Origin: Actinomycetes bacterium
GTDB taxonomy: Bacteria; Actinomycetota; Actinomycetes; Nanopelagicales; Nanopelagicaceae
Length of the DNA stretch: 56,774 bases
Reading direction: 5' to 3'
Assembly: GCA_025363635.1 (NCBI GenBank)
Contig: JANYDL010000050.1
Location: forward strand, 1-56,774
A model generated the notes under the pieces. That model searched no databases. It had not been told where the DNA came from and was given only the letters and a program-made list of their open reading frames with translations. Positions within the stretch are counted from its first letter, which is position 1, and each line of letters starts with the position of its first letter. Positions 41,977 to 51,791 of the stretch are shown here, in pieces. A program made the position numbers and the translations under genes.

Positions 41977-43930
41977 ATGAACTTTGGAGTCCCTCGGAGA
42001 TCAACTTCATAATATTGGGATCAGCCAAGGTTGTGGAGTCTCCCACGGCTCGATTTTCCGCGACGTCTTTAAGGAGCCGGCGCATAATCTTTCCGCTACG
42101 AGTTTTTGGAAGTTCAGCAACAACAATAATTTGACGGGGTCTTGCGATAGCGCCAATTTCTTTAGCAACATGTGCACGCAATTCCTGAACAAGCGCATCG
42201 CCCGTCGCGTGATCAATGCCATTTCTTAAGATGACAAATGCGACGATACCTTGACCGGTCATTGCATCTGACGCTCCTACAACTGCAGCTTCGGCTACGG
42301 CGACATGCGAAACAAGAGCAGACTCAACTTCTGTGGTGGAAATGCGATGGCCGGATACATTCATGACGTCATCTACTCGACCTAATAACCATATCGCTCC
42401 ATCGTCATCAAGCTTGGCTCCATCTCCGGCAAAGTAAATACCGTCGAATTTTGACCAATAATTCTCCTTGTATCTCTGAACTTCGCCCCAAATGCCGCGC
42501 AACATCGAAGGCCATGGTTGGTCAAGAATCAAATAGCCACCGTGTCCATTTGCTACGGGCTGGGCAAGATCGTCAACCACTTTTGCACTAATGCCAGGCA
42601 GAGGCCGCATGGCAGAGCCAGGTTTTGATGCCGTTATCCCTGGCAGTGGAGAAATCATGATTGCTCCAGTTTCAGTTTGCCACCAGGTATCCACGATTGG
42701 ACAACGACCGCCTCCAATTATTTCGTAGTACCACATCCATGCTTCAGGGTTGATCGGTTCGCCGACAGAACCCAGCAGGCGAAGAGACTTCAAATTGTGT
42801 CCCTGCGGAAATTGGTCGCCCCACTTCATCCAGGTTCGGATAAGTGTTGGAGCGGTATACAAAATAGTCACTGCGTATTTCTCAATCAATTCAAATATGC
42901 GGCCTTTGTGCGGAGTATCAGGAGTGCCTTCATACATCACTTGAGTGGCACCGTTCATCAGCGGTCCGTAGACAACATAAGAGTGTCCCGTAACCCAACC
43001 CACATCTGCAGTGCACCAGAAAATATCGCTCTCTGGTTTAATATCGAAAACCATTCTGTGAGTAAAGGCCACTTGCGTGAGATAGCCACCTGTAGTGTGG
43101 AAAATACCTTTTGGTTTTGCCGTGGTCCCAGAGGTATAAAGAATGAAGAGCGGATGTTCACTATCAAAGCTTTCAGCGTCATGTTCCTCGCTCTGTCGGT
43201 CAACAATGTCATGCCACCATGTGTCGCGACCTTCTACCCACTCGACCTCTTGCCCCGTGCGTTTTACAACCAAAACATTTTTAACATTCGTTTCACCGCG
43301 AAGCGCGTCATCTACCGCCGGCTTGAGAGCGAAGGCGGCGCCCTTTCGAAAACCGCCATCTGCAGTAATAACCAAGGTCGCATCGGCATCTTGAATTCGT
43401 GATAAAAGTGCTTCTGCTGAGAATCCACCGAATACAACTGAGTGTGGGGCGCCTATTCGCGCGCAAGCCAACATAGCGATAGCGGCTTCAGGAATCATAG
43501 GCATATAAATTGCGACTCGATCTCCAGCCTTGATCCCAAGTTCGATAAGTGCATTCGCACTCTTCTTCACTTCAATGAGGAGTTGGGAGTAAGAAATAGT
43601 TCGAGTGTCTCCAGGCTCCCCCTCAAAAAAGAAGGCCGTGCGGTCACCTCTTCCCTCACGTACATGTCGGTCCAGACAATTAACCGAAGCATTTATTTTT
43701 CCTCCGACAAACCATTGAGCGAAAGGTGGTTGCCAGTCGAGAACTTGATTCCACGGCTGAGTCCATTCAAGACTCTTAGCTTGCTCTTCCCAAAATGCAA
43801 GGCGATCGCGATTCGCCTGAGCGTAAATAAAAGGCTGGGCATTAGCCCCTGCGGCAAATTCAAGACTTGGTTGGAAAGTGCGAGTTTCGGTGAGAAGGTT
43901 TTCGAGAGTTTCGTGGGTTTCTGAAGTCAT
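41963..43930 (-). CDS. acs: acetyl-CoA synthetase
   Basis: 655 residues of the AMP-forming acyl-CoA synthetase superfamily. The P-loop is YTSGTTAKPKGI, then TADVGWVTGHSYVVYGPL, DTWWQTETGAIMI, YFAGDGAKLDDDG, and the acetylatable Lys in TRSGKIMRRLL (K614). It activates acetate to acetyl-CoA via acetyl-AMP. No ribosome site precedes the ATG (the coding strand there reads CCTCCTC). TAACCT nine bases upstream (43940-43945) may be the -10 of a very short or leaderless message. Confidence 0.95.
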   Translation of the reverse strand: MTSETHETLENLLTETRTFQPSLEFAAGANAQPFIYAQANRDRLAFWEEQAKSLEWTQPWNQVLDWQPPFAQWFVGGKINASVNCLDRHVREGRGDRTAFFFEGEPGDTRTISYSQLLIEVKKSANALIELGIKAGDRVAIYMPMIPEAAIAMLACARIGAPHSVVFGGFSAEALLSRIQDADATLVITADGGFRKGAAFALKPAVDDALRGETNVKNVLVVKRTGQEVEWVEGRDTWWHDIVDRQSEEHDAESFDSEHPLFILYTSGTTAKPKGIFHTTGGYLTQVAFTHRMVFDIKPESDIFWCTADVGWVTGHSYVVYGPLMNGATQVMYEGTPDTPHKGRIFELIEKYAVTILYTAPTLIRTWMKWGDQFPQGHNLKSLRLLGSVGEPINPEAWMWYYEIIGGGRCPIVDTWWQTETGAIMISPLPGITASKPGSAMRPLPGISAKVVDDLAQPVANGHGGYLILDQPWPSMLRGIWGEVQRYKENYWSKFDGIYFAGDGAKLDDDGAIWLLGRVDDVMNVSGHRISTTEVESALVSHVAVAEAAVVGASDAMTGQGIVAFVILRNGIDHATGDALVQELRAHVAKEIGAIARPRQIIVVAELPKTRSGKIMRRLLKDVAENRAVGDSTTLADPNIMKLISEGLQSSSKED

Positions 43931-43962
43931 AATTTGAGGAGGTTACCCTTCCGAGCGCGGGA

Positions 43963-44053
43963 TGGGTAGTGATCCACCGCGTAGTCGTACTCACACGAGG
44001 ATGAAGCCGAGTCTTTGTCCAGGGGCTAGGGCGTGAGAATCCACACCTACCCA
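43963..44053 (+). promoter_or_regulatory. possible structured leader of the 36-residue protein
   Basis: TGGGTAG (43963-43969) is complementary to CTACCCA (44047-44053), closing a 77-base region directly before the ribosome site. Inside, CTCAC (from about 43991) can pair with GTGAG (about 44033). It could be a cis-regulatory RNA, but I could not match it to a known riboswitch class. Confidence 0.3.
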
Positions 44054-44066
44054 GAGAAAGGAAGTT

Positions 44067-44177
44067 ATGAGCCTCATTACCTTTTTAAATGCATTTTTAA
44101 AGATCCTCGCCAATCCAGCCCTGGTCAGTGGACTTGCCAGTCTTCTTCTAAAAATGCTTAAAGCGTTAGGGCACTAG
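44067..44177 (+). CDS. unrecognised 36-residue amphipathic small protein
   Basis: ATG at 44067 with a strong ribosome site (AAAGGAAG, two bases away) and TAG at 44175. The chain starts MSLITFLNAFLKIL, has a central Asn-Pro (16-17), and ends LLLKMLKALGH. There is no Asp or Glu; Lys lies at 12, 29 and 32, so the net charge is about +3, with hydrophobic residues spaced as in amphipathic helices. There is no signal peptide. It is divergent from acs and followed by a strong hairpin terminator, so it is probably its own transcript. It could be a small membrane protein, a leaderless-bacteriocin-like or toxin-like peptide. I do not recognise a family. Confidence 0.6.
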   Translation: MSLITFLNAFLKILANPALVSGLASLLLKMLKALGH

Positions 44178-44206
44178 CTCGCGTCACATGACTTGATTTA
44201 GGCTCG

Positions 44207-44244
44207 AAATTCGCCACGAAGGACCATCCCTCGTGGCGAATTTT
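44207..44244 (+). terminator. strong intrinsic terminator after the small protein gene
   Basis: The arms 44207-44222 (AAATTCGCCACGAAGG) and 44228-44243 (CCCTCGTGGCGAATTT) pair over 16 positions with one mismatch around a five-base loop, with T residues at 44241-44244. The flanking A/T runs are symmetrical, so it could work in either direction. It separates the small gene from fba. Confidence 0.8.
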
Positions 44245-44347
44245 CGTTACGGGTCAGTATGTGGTGGGATTGGGCGTAAGCCTCCGATCGGCTCAACGTT
44301 GCGCTAGATGCGGGATTACATTCGTGTCGACCTTTGGAGCAATCAGA

Positions 44348-45382
44348 ATGCCAATAGCAACTCCCGAAATTTATTCTCAGATGTTGGATCGCGCCAAGGC
44401 TGGCTCATTTGCGTATCCCGCGATTAACGTTTCTTCATCTTCTACTCTTGTTGCAGCCCTTCGCGGATTTGCCGAAGCGCAGTCGGATGGAATTATTCAA
44501 TTTTCATGGGGCGGAGCCGAATTTGCTTCTGGTTCCACAGTAAAAAAGATGGTAGACGGCGCAATTGGCCTTGCCGAATTCGCGCATGTTATAGCTAAAA
44601 ATTACAACGTCAATATTGCCTTGCACACCGATCATTGTCCGGCAGAGAAACTAGATGGGTTTATGCGCCCGCTTTTGGATTTTGGAATTGACCGAGTGAA
44701 GTCAGGCAAAGCCCCACTCTTCAATTCGCACATGTGGGATGGTTCGGCAGTTTCAATGAAGGAGAATATGACGATCGCTGACGAACTTCTCGTGAAGTCG
44801 GTTGCTTCTCACACAATCATGGAATTGGAAATTGGGGTAGTCGGTGGAGAAGAAGATGGGGTTGAGGCAAAGCATGATGCAAAGTTGTATTCGACTCCAG
44901 AAGATGCAATATTGACGGCAGCAACTCTCGGCTTGGGAGAACGTGGTCGATACATGCTTGCTGCAACATTTGGAAATGTCCACGGCGTATACAAGCCTGG
45001 AAACGTTGTGCTACAACCAAAAATACTTAAAGATTTGCAAGATGCAGTGGCAGCGAAAAGTGGACTTGCTTCAGGTTCAAAACCTTTCGATTTAGTATTT
45101 CACGGCGGCTCTGGATCATTGCTAAGTGAAATTCGTGAAGCCCTAGATTATGGCGTGGTAAAAATGAATATTGATACGGATACGCAATATGCCTATACAC
45201 GGCCGGTGGTAGATCACGCCTTTAAGAATTATGACGGTGTTCTTAAGATCGATGGCGAAGTAGGAAACAAGAAGATGTACGACCCTCGAGCATGGGGCAA
45301 AGCAGCAGAGGCTGGTATGGCGGCTCGAGTTCAGCGAGCTTGCGATGACCTTCGATCCTCAGGTACATCATTGCTCGCCTAG
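44348..45382 (+). CDS. fba: class II fructose-bisphosphate aldolase
   Basis: 344 residues from the ATG at 44348, with GGAG about nine bases upstream; in-frame codons further upstream fall in the terminator region. Catalytic D95 and zinc ligand H96 lie in ALHTDHC. Other zinc and substrate motifs are TFGNVHGVYKPGN, VFHGGSGS and KMNIDTDTQYAYTRPV. It cleaves fructose 1,6-bisphosphate in glycolysis and runs in reverse in gluconeogenesis. The next gene is purA after 64 bases. Confidence 0.95.
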   Translation: MPIATPEIYSQMLDRAKAGSFAYPAINVSSSSTLVAALRGFAEAQSDGIIQFSWGGAEFASGSTVKKMVDGAIGLAEFAHVIAKNYNVNIALHTDHCPAEKLDGFMRPLLDFGIDRVKSGKAPLFNSHMWDGSAVSMKENMTIADELLVKSVASHTIMELEIGVVGGEEDGVEAKHDAKLYSTPEDAILTAATLGLGERGRYMLAATFGNVHGVYKPGNVVLQPKILKDLQDAVAAKSGLASGSKPFDLVFHGGSGSLLSEIREALDYGVVKMNIDTDTQYAYTRPVVDHAFKNYDGVLKIDGEVGNKKMYDPRAWGKAAEAGMAARVQRACDDLRSSGTSLLA

Positions 45383-45396
45383 TTTCTGTTTTAAAA

Positions 45397-46730
<1,334 letters not shown>

Positions 46731-46732
46731 CG

Positions 46733-47308
46733 ATGATCACTTTGGTGGGTAGCGCGGTTCGCCTTGAACCTCTCGCAGAACACCATGTACAAGGTCTTTT
46801 TGATGTCTTAGGAAATGATGACGAGGCTTGGCGTTGGATGATGGTGTCAACTCCTGGAAAAATTTCAGACATTGCTGCAATCATCATGAGTTACCTGGCC
46901 GAGCGAGAACAAGGTATCCGCGATCCTTTGGCAGTTTTGGATATAAAAACCGACCGAGTCATTGGTACGACTTCGCTAATGGATATTTCTAAAGTGCACA
47001 GATCTGTTGAAATTGGCAGCACGATATACGCGCGGGATTGTTGGCGAACTCGAGTTAATACGGAAACTAAGTATCTTTTACTTGCTCACGCTTTTGAAGT
47101 TGAGGAATATATTCGTGTTTGCTTTAAAACGGATTCTCTCAATGTTCGATCGCAAGCAGCAATTTTGCGACTTGGTGCCCAGTTTGAAGGGAAATTTCGC
47201 TCGCATCGCATTCGTGCGGATGGAACCCTGAGAGATTCTATGTATTACTCAATAATTAAAGAGGATTGGCCTCAAGTGAAAGCCGGGCTAGAGGAAAAAC
47301 TTTCATGA
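46733..47308 (+). CDS. GNAT family N-acetyltransferase (RimJ/RimL-like)
   Basis: 191 residues starting MITLVGSAVRLEPLAEHHVQGLF. The pattern VIGTTSLMDISKVHRSVEIGSTIYAR followed by TETKYLLLAHAFE and the late RSQAAILRLGAQFEGKFRSH fits the RimJ/RimL branch, which acetylates ribosomal proteins or small amines. The substrate is unknown. It sits between purA (two-base gap) and purD (ATGA overlap), so it is co-expressed with purine synthesis, but no biochemical link is evident. Confidence 0.82.
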   Translation: MITLVGSAVRLEPLAEHHVQGLFDVLGNDDEAWRWMMVSTPGKISDIAAIIMSYLAEREQGIRDPLAVLDIKTDRVIGTTSLMDISKVHRSVEIGSTIYARDCWRTRVNTETKYLLLAHAFEVEEYIRVCFKTDSLNVRSQAAILRLGAQFEGKFRSHRIRADGTLRDSMYYSIIKEDWPQVKAGLEEKLS

Positions 47309-48549
47309 GAGTTTTACTTATTGGCTCCGGCGGCAGAGAGCATGCCTTAGCCTTTGGCTTGCGAGCAGATTCGATTGTGACTGAACTTCACTGCGCCCCT
47401 GGAAATCCGGGTATAGAGGAATTAGCAACGCTTCACCAATTAGATATTCTGAATAATCAAGCAGTGGTTGATCTCGCAACTCAACTCAATCCTGATTTGA
47501 TCGTCATTGGACCAGAGGCGCCACTTGTAAACGGAGTGGTTGATGTATTGCGATCAGCAGGTTTTATAACCTTTGGTCCGTCGAAAGCTGCCGCACAACT
47601 TGAAGGCTCAAAAAATTTTGCTAAAGAAGTGATGAATGACGCGGGAGTTCCTACCGCCAGGAGTTTTCTTTGCGTAGATCAGCGCGAAATAGAGAAGGCA
47701 CTGGACCACTTTGGCGCTCCGTATGTTGTAAAGGATGATGGCTTGGCCGGTGGTAAAGGTGTAGTCGTGACGGATGACCGTGATGAAGCGCTCCGTCATG
47801 CGTTGTCATGTGAAAAAGTTGTTATTGAAGAGTTCCTCAACGGCGCTGAAATTTCTCTCTTTGGAATTTCTGATGGAAAAACAATTGTTGCGATGCAACC
47901 GGCGCAAGACTTTAAGCGGGCATATGATCACGATGAAGGCCCAAATACTGGTGGCATGGGTGCGTATTCCCCACTTCCTTGGGCACCTTCAGATATTGTC
48001 GAGCAAGTTCACACGCAGGTATTGGCTCCAGTGGTTGCAGAAATGGCAGCCCGAGGTACTCCCTTTGTTGGATTGCTCTATGCCGGGTTAGCCTTGACCG
48101 ATCACGGGCTCAAAGTCATTGAATTTAATGCTCGTTTTGGAGACCCTGAGACTCAAGTCCTGATACCAAGGCTTCTGACTCCCTTAGCAACTTTGTTGTA
48201 CAAAGCCGCGACCCGCGATTTGGCCGAGGTGGAGTTGGCCTGGAAGTCGGAAAGTGCTGTAACCGTGGTTCTTGCGGCCGAAGGTTATCCGTCATCGCCT
48301 GTTTTAGGTGGACAGATTTCAACTCTGCCTGCTATTCACTGTACTGAAATATTTCATGCGAGTACCGCTCACTCCGAAGTAGGTCTGGTTTCTCAGGGCG
48401 GCCGAGTCTTAAGTGTTACGGGCAGTGGCGCAGACCTGACGGAAGCCAGAAACTGCGCTTACCGAGGAATTAGCCAAATTCAACTTGCAGGCTCTTATTA
48501 TCGCACTGACATCGCGCTCAATGCGTCGGTGGCTGAGAAGGGCAACTAA
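47305..48549 (+). CDS. purD: phosphoribosylamine-glycine ligase (GAR synthetase)
   Basis: 414 residues from the ATG at 47305, which overlaps the GNAT stop, with GAGGAAAA upstream. The N-terminal MRVLLIGSGGREHALA, the ATP-grasp loop VVKDDGLAGGKGVVV, GPNTGGMGAYSP and the metal-binding FNARFGDPETQ are diagnostic. It ligates glycine to phosphoribosylamine in step two of IMP synthesis. It is followed directly by purB (TAAATG). Confidence 0.95.
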   Translation: MRVLLIGSGGREHALAFGLRADSIVTELHCAPGNPGIEELATLHQLDILNNQAVVDLATQLNPDLIVIGPEAPLVNGVVDVLRSAGFITFGPSKAAAQLEGSKNFAKEVMNDAGVPTARSFLCVDQREIEKALDHFGAPYVVKDDGLAGGKGVVVTDDRDEALRHALSCEKVVIEEFLNGAEISLFGISDGKTIVAMQPAQDFKRAYDHDEGPNTGGMGAYSPLPWAPSDIVEQVHTQVLAPVVAEMAARGTPFVGLLYAGLALTDHGLKVIEFNARFGDPETQVLIPRLLTPLATLLYKAATRDLAEVELAWKSESAVTVVLAAEGYPSSPVLGGQISTLPAIHCTEIFHASTAHSEVGLVSQGGRVLSVTGSGADLTEARNCAYRGISQIQLAGSYYRTDIALNASVAEKGN

Positions 48550-49971
48550 ATGAGAGAGAATTCAGCGATGAGCATTCTGGCACATAGATATGCGACGCCG
48601 AGAATGCGAGATATTTTTTCTCCTGAGGCAAAGATAATTTCTGAGCGCAAATTATGGATTGCTGTGGCACGCGCGCAGTCGAGTTTAGGTCATCCCATAG
48701 GTGACGAAGTGATTGCCGCCTATGAAAAAGCGATCGAATTGGTAAATCTGGATTCTATTGATGCTCGCGAGAGAGCCAGCCGCCACGATGTCAAGGCAAG
48801 AATTGAGGAGTTCAATTCGCTAGCAGGACATGAGGCTATTCATGCGGGGATGACAAGTCGCGATCTCACTGAAAATATTGAAGCGCTACAGATAAGAGAT
48901 GGACTAAACGTTGTGCGAGATAAGACTGTCGCGGTTCTGACACAACTTAGCAAGAGAGCGGAGGAATTTGCTGATTTACCAATAACTGGAAGATCACACA
49001 ATGTCCCCGCGCAAGTCACAACCTTGGGAAAGAGATTTGCCAGCGCCGCTGAAGAACTTCTGCTTGCTTACGAAAGACTGACTTCCTTGCTTGAGCGATA
49101 TCCATTGCGAGGAATTAAAGGTCCTGTAGGAACTGCTCAAGATTCAATCGACCTACTAGGATCTTCATTTGCGCATGCGGAACTTGAAAAAGAGATTGCT
49201 GCCGCTCTAGGTTTTGAAAAGGTACTTGACTCAACCGGGCAGGTCTATCCACGTTCACTTGATTTCGATGTTGTCACAAGCCTTGTTCAGATTGCTGCAG
49301 GACCATCCTCGCTGGCTACTTCAATTCGGCTGATGGCTGGAGCCGAACTTGTCTCAGAAGGATTTAAGGCTGGCCAAGTCGGTTCCTCGGCGATGCCGCA
49401 CAAAATGAATACGCGTTCTTGCGAGAGAATCAATGGATTAGCAGTGGTTTTAAGAGGTTATTCATCCATGGTTGGCGAATTATCCGGCGACCAGTGGAAC
49501 GAAGGAGATGTCTCATGTAGCGTCGTTCGACGAGTAGCGATTGCTGATTCTTTTTACGCAATCGATGGGCTGCTAGAGACTACGTTGACGGTTTTGACTG
49601 AGTTTGGAGTTTTCCCCGCGGTGATTGCGGCTGAACTTGAGAAGTACCTCCCATTTCTAGCAACTACAAAAATTCTCATGGCCAGCATAAAAGCTGGCGT
49701 TGGGCGAGAGGTTGCTCATGAAATAATTAAAGAGCATGCCGTTCAAGCCGCCCTAGATTTACGTCAGGGTAAAAAAAATCTTTTACTTGAATCTCTTTCA
49801 AGTGACGATCGAATTCCCTTAAGTGCCAAGGAGTTGGAAGCGCTAATAAGCGAGCCGATTGAATTTACTGGTGATGCCCGCATGCAAGTTGCACGAATTG
49901 TCGCTCGTATTGAGGAAGTAGTTAGAGCTCATCCAGAAGCGGCCAGTTACAGACAAGGAGAGATCCGATGA
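48550..49971 (+). CDS. purB: adenylosuccinate lyase
   Basis: 473 residues; the ATG at 48550 abuts the purD stop, and an ATG at 48568 (MSILAHRYATPRMRDIFSPE) is an equally good start. The fumarase-superfamily signature GQVGSSAMPHKMN carries the catalytic Ser loop, and HAGMTSRDLTEN and TGRSHNVPAQVTT hold the active-site His residues. It cleaves SAICAR and adenylosuccinate. It overlaps purC as ATGA. Confidence 0.95.
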   Translation: MRENSAMSILAHRYATPRMRDIFSPEAKIISERKLWIAVARAQSSLGHPIGDEVIAAYEKAIELVNLDSIDARERASRHDVKARIEEFNSLAGHEAIHAGMTSRDLTENIEALQIRDGLNVVRDKTVAVLTQLSKRAEEFADLPITGRSHNVPAQVTTLGKRFASAAEELLLAYERLTSLLERYPLRGIKGPVGTAQDSIDLLGSSFAHAELEKEIAAALGFEKVLDSTGQVYPRSLDFDVVTSLVQIAAGPSSLATSIRLMAGAELVSEGFKAGQVGSSAMPHKMNTRSCERINGLAVVLRGYSSMVGELSGDQWNEGDVSCSVVRRVAIADSFYAIDGLLETTLTVLTEFGVFPAVIAAELEKYLPFLATTKILMASIKAGVGREVAHEIIKEHAVQAALDLRQGKKNLLLESLSSDDRIPLSAKELEALISEPIEFTGDARMQVARIVARIEEVVRAHPEAASYRQGEIR

Positions 49972-50849
49972 GCGGATTTGGAACGTCAGGCCCGCCGCTT
50001 GCGCCCGTAATTGATGGTTGGACTCATTTACGAACTGGAAAAGTGCGAGACCTCTATACCAATGACTCTGGAAATATTCTGTTGGTTGCTTCTGACCGTC
50101 TCTCAGCATTTGATTGGGTTTTACCAACGCCGATTCCAACTAAGGGAGCGGTCCTAACCCAACTCTCTCTTTTCTGGTTTGAGCGACTCTCAGATGTGGT
50201 GTCTAATCACGTTCTTTGTACAGATGTTCCAGAGCAAGTCAAAGGAAGAGCGATTATTGCAAAACCCTTAACAATGTTTCCTATTGAATGTGTCGCTCGC
50301 GGTTATCTCACAGGAAGCGGCTGGAGTGAATACAAAGCCTCGCAATCTGTTTGTGGGATTTCTCTTCCATCGGGCTTGCTAGATGGTTCAAAATTACCCT
50401 CAAATATTTTCACGCCCGCTACGAAGGCAGAGATTGGCGACCACGATATTAATATAAGTATTGAGGAGGCACGTCGTAGTGTTCCTCAAGCAGATGAATT
50501 GTGCGATTTAACGCTGAAGCTATACGCCGCGGCTGCTGATTTCGCTCTCTCAAAGCAGGTAATTCTCGCAGACACGAAATTTGAATTTGGTCTCGATGAG
50601 TCGGGAAATATTGTCCTTGGGGATGAAGCACTCACACCTGATTCTTCACGTTTTTGGGACGCTGCGACGTGGGTTCCTGGAGGATCACAACCCTCTTTTG
50701 ATAAACAATTCGTGCGAGACTATTTAGTCGAAAGTGGTTGGGACAGAGAGTCGCCTCCACCTGAGTTGCCGTTGGAAATCGTCGAGAAAACTGCCCAGCG
50801 CTATCAGGATGCATACAAGCGAATCACAGGTTCCGATTTTTCACTTTAG
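49968..50849 (+). CDS. purC: SAICAR synthetase
   Basis: 293 residues. It begins with a short extension before WTHLRTGKVRDLYTN, the ATP-binding start of PurC. LLVASDRLSAFDWVLPTPI, PIECVARGYLTGSGWSEYK, ILADTKFEFG and LGDEALTPDSSRFWD are family hallmarks. It couples CAIR to aspartate with ATP. The start overlaps the purB stop, and purS follows after 24 bases with its own ribosome site. Confidence 0.96.
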   Translation: MSGFGTSGPPLAPVIDGWTHLRTGKVRDLYTNDSGNILLVASDRLSAFDWVLPTPIPTKGAVLTQLSLFWFERLSDVVSNHVLCTDVPEQVKGRAIIAKPLTMFPIECVARGYLTGSGWSEYKASQSVCGISLPSGLLDGSKLPSNIFTPATKAEIGDHDINISIEEARRSVPQADELCDLTLKLYAAAADFALSKQVILADTKFEFGLDESGNIVLGDEALTPDSSRFWDAATWVPGGSQPSFDKQFVRDYLVESGWDRESPPPELPLEIVEKTAQRYQDAYKRITGSDFSL

Positions 50850-50873
50850 TTCGGCTCTCAACAAAGGAGAAAC

Positions 50874-51119
50874 ATGGCGAAGATAGTGGTTGACGTAATG
50901 TTGAAGCCGGAAATCCTGGACCCTCAAGGCCAAGCGATAGGTTCTGCACTTCCGCGTCTCGGGTTTAGTTTTGCGAAATCAGTTAGACAAGGGAAACGCT
51001 TTGAAATAGAAGTGGAAGGCCAACCAACTCAAATTCAGCTAGAAGAAATTGGTAAAGCCGCGGAGACCTTGCTTGCAAATCCGGTCATCGAAAACTTTAG
51101 CGTGCGAGTGGAGAACTAG
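50874..51119 (+). CDS. purS: phosphoribosylformylglycinamidine synthase subunit PurS
   Basis: 81 residues starting MAKIVVDVMLKPEILDPQG, with LPRLGF and the C-terminal NPVIENFSVRVE. AAAGGAG precedes the ATG. PurS is the small bridging subunit that links the PurQ glutaminase to small-type PurL and channels ammonia. purQ begins at the next base. Confidence 0.95.
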   Translation: MAKIVVDVMLKPEILDPQGQAIGSALPRLGFSFAKSVRQGKRFEIEVEGQPTQIQLEEIGKAAETLLANPVIENFSVRVEN

Positions 51120-51791
51120 GTGAAGGTAGGAGTCGTAACTTTCCCTGGGTCACTTGATGATCGTGACGCTGCAAGAGCGGTACGAGCGGCAGGAGCAGAA
51201 TCAGTGGCTCTCTGGCATGCGGATGCAGATTTACATGGTGTTGAGGCGGTGATTCTCCCCGGAGGTTTCTCCTACGGTGATTACCTTCGATGTGGTGCGA
51301 TCTCGCGATTTGCACCTGTTATGTCAATGATTATTAAGCAAGCCCAGGAAGGCATGCCGGTATTAGGTATTTGTAATGGTTTTCAGGTCCTTTGCGAATC
51401 TCACCTTTTGCCCGGTGCGCTAACACGAAATCATGGTCTACATTTTCTTTGCACGGATCAAAAATTGCGGATTGAAAAGACCGACACTGCATGGACGAGT
51501 TCCTTTGTTAGCGGTGTCGAAATTGTGATTCCTCTGAAGAATGGTGAAGGTTCTTTTCAGTGCGATGACGAGACTTTAGAAATTCTGGAAAGAGAAGGAA
51601 GAGTAGTAGCTCGATATTTAGGAGATGACCCAAACGGCTCGCGAAATAGAATTGCTGGAATTTCAAATGCTCGAGGAAACGTGGTTGGACTCATGCCACA
51701 TCCGGAGCACGCTATTGACCCTTTGACTGGTCCTAGCGCAGATGGACTTCCTTTCTTCACATCGGTACTTACTCAATTAGTAGGAAAGTAA
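51120..51791 (+). CDS. purQ: phosphoribosylformylglycinamidine synthase subunit PurQ (glutaminase)
   Basis: 223 residues with a GTG start directly after the purS stop (GGAG ribosome site within purS). The class I glutamine amidotransferase triad is visible: the Cys in [12 protein letters not shown] and the His/Glu in [10 protein letters not shown]. Also present are [16 protein letters not shown] and [20 protein letters not shown]. It supplies ammonia from glutamine to PurL. It ends one codon before purL. Confidence 0.95.
   Translation: MKVGVVTFPGSLDDRDAARAVRAAGAESVALWHADADLHGVEAVILPGGFSYGDYLRCGAISRFAPVMSMIIKQAQEGMPVLGICNGFQVLCESHLLPGALTRNHGLHFLCTDQKLRIEKTDTAWTSSFVSGVEIVIPLKNGEGSFQCDDETLEILEREGRVVARYLGDDPNGSRNRIAGISNARGNVVGLMPHPEHAIDPLTGPSADGLPFFTSVLTQLVGK

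Noticed and set aside
42677-43402. 241-codon plus-strand open frame inside acs
   Set aside because: It is antisense to conserved acetyl-CoA synthetase motifs, with odd composition and no recognisable domain; a shadow frame.
43963-44053. c-di-AMP (ydaO) or cobalamin riboswitch before the small protein
   Set aside because: A few short strings resemble parts of the ydaO consensus, but the required ordered core could not be aligned, so no class is claimed.
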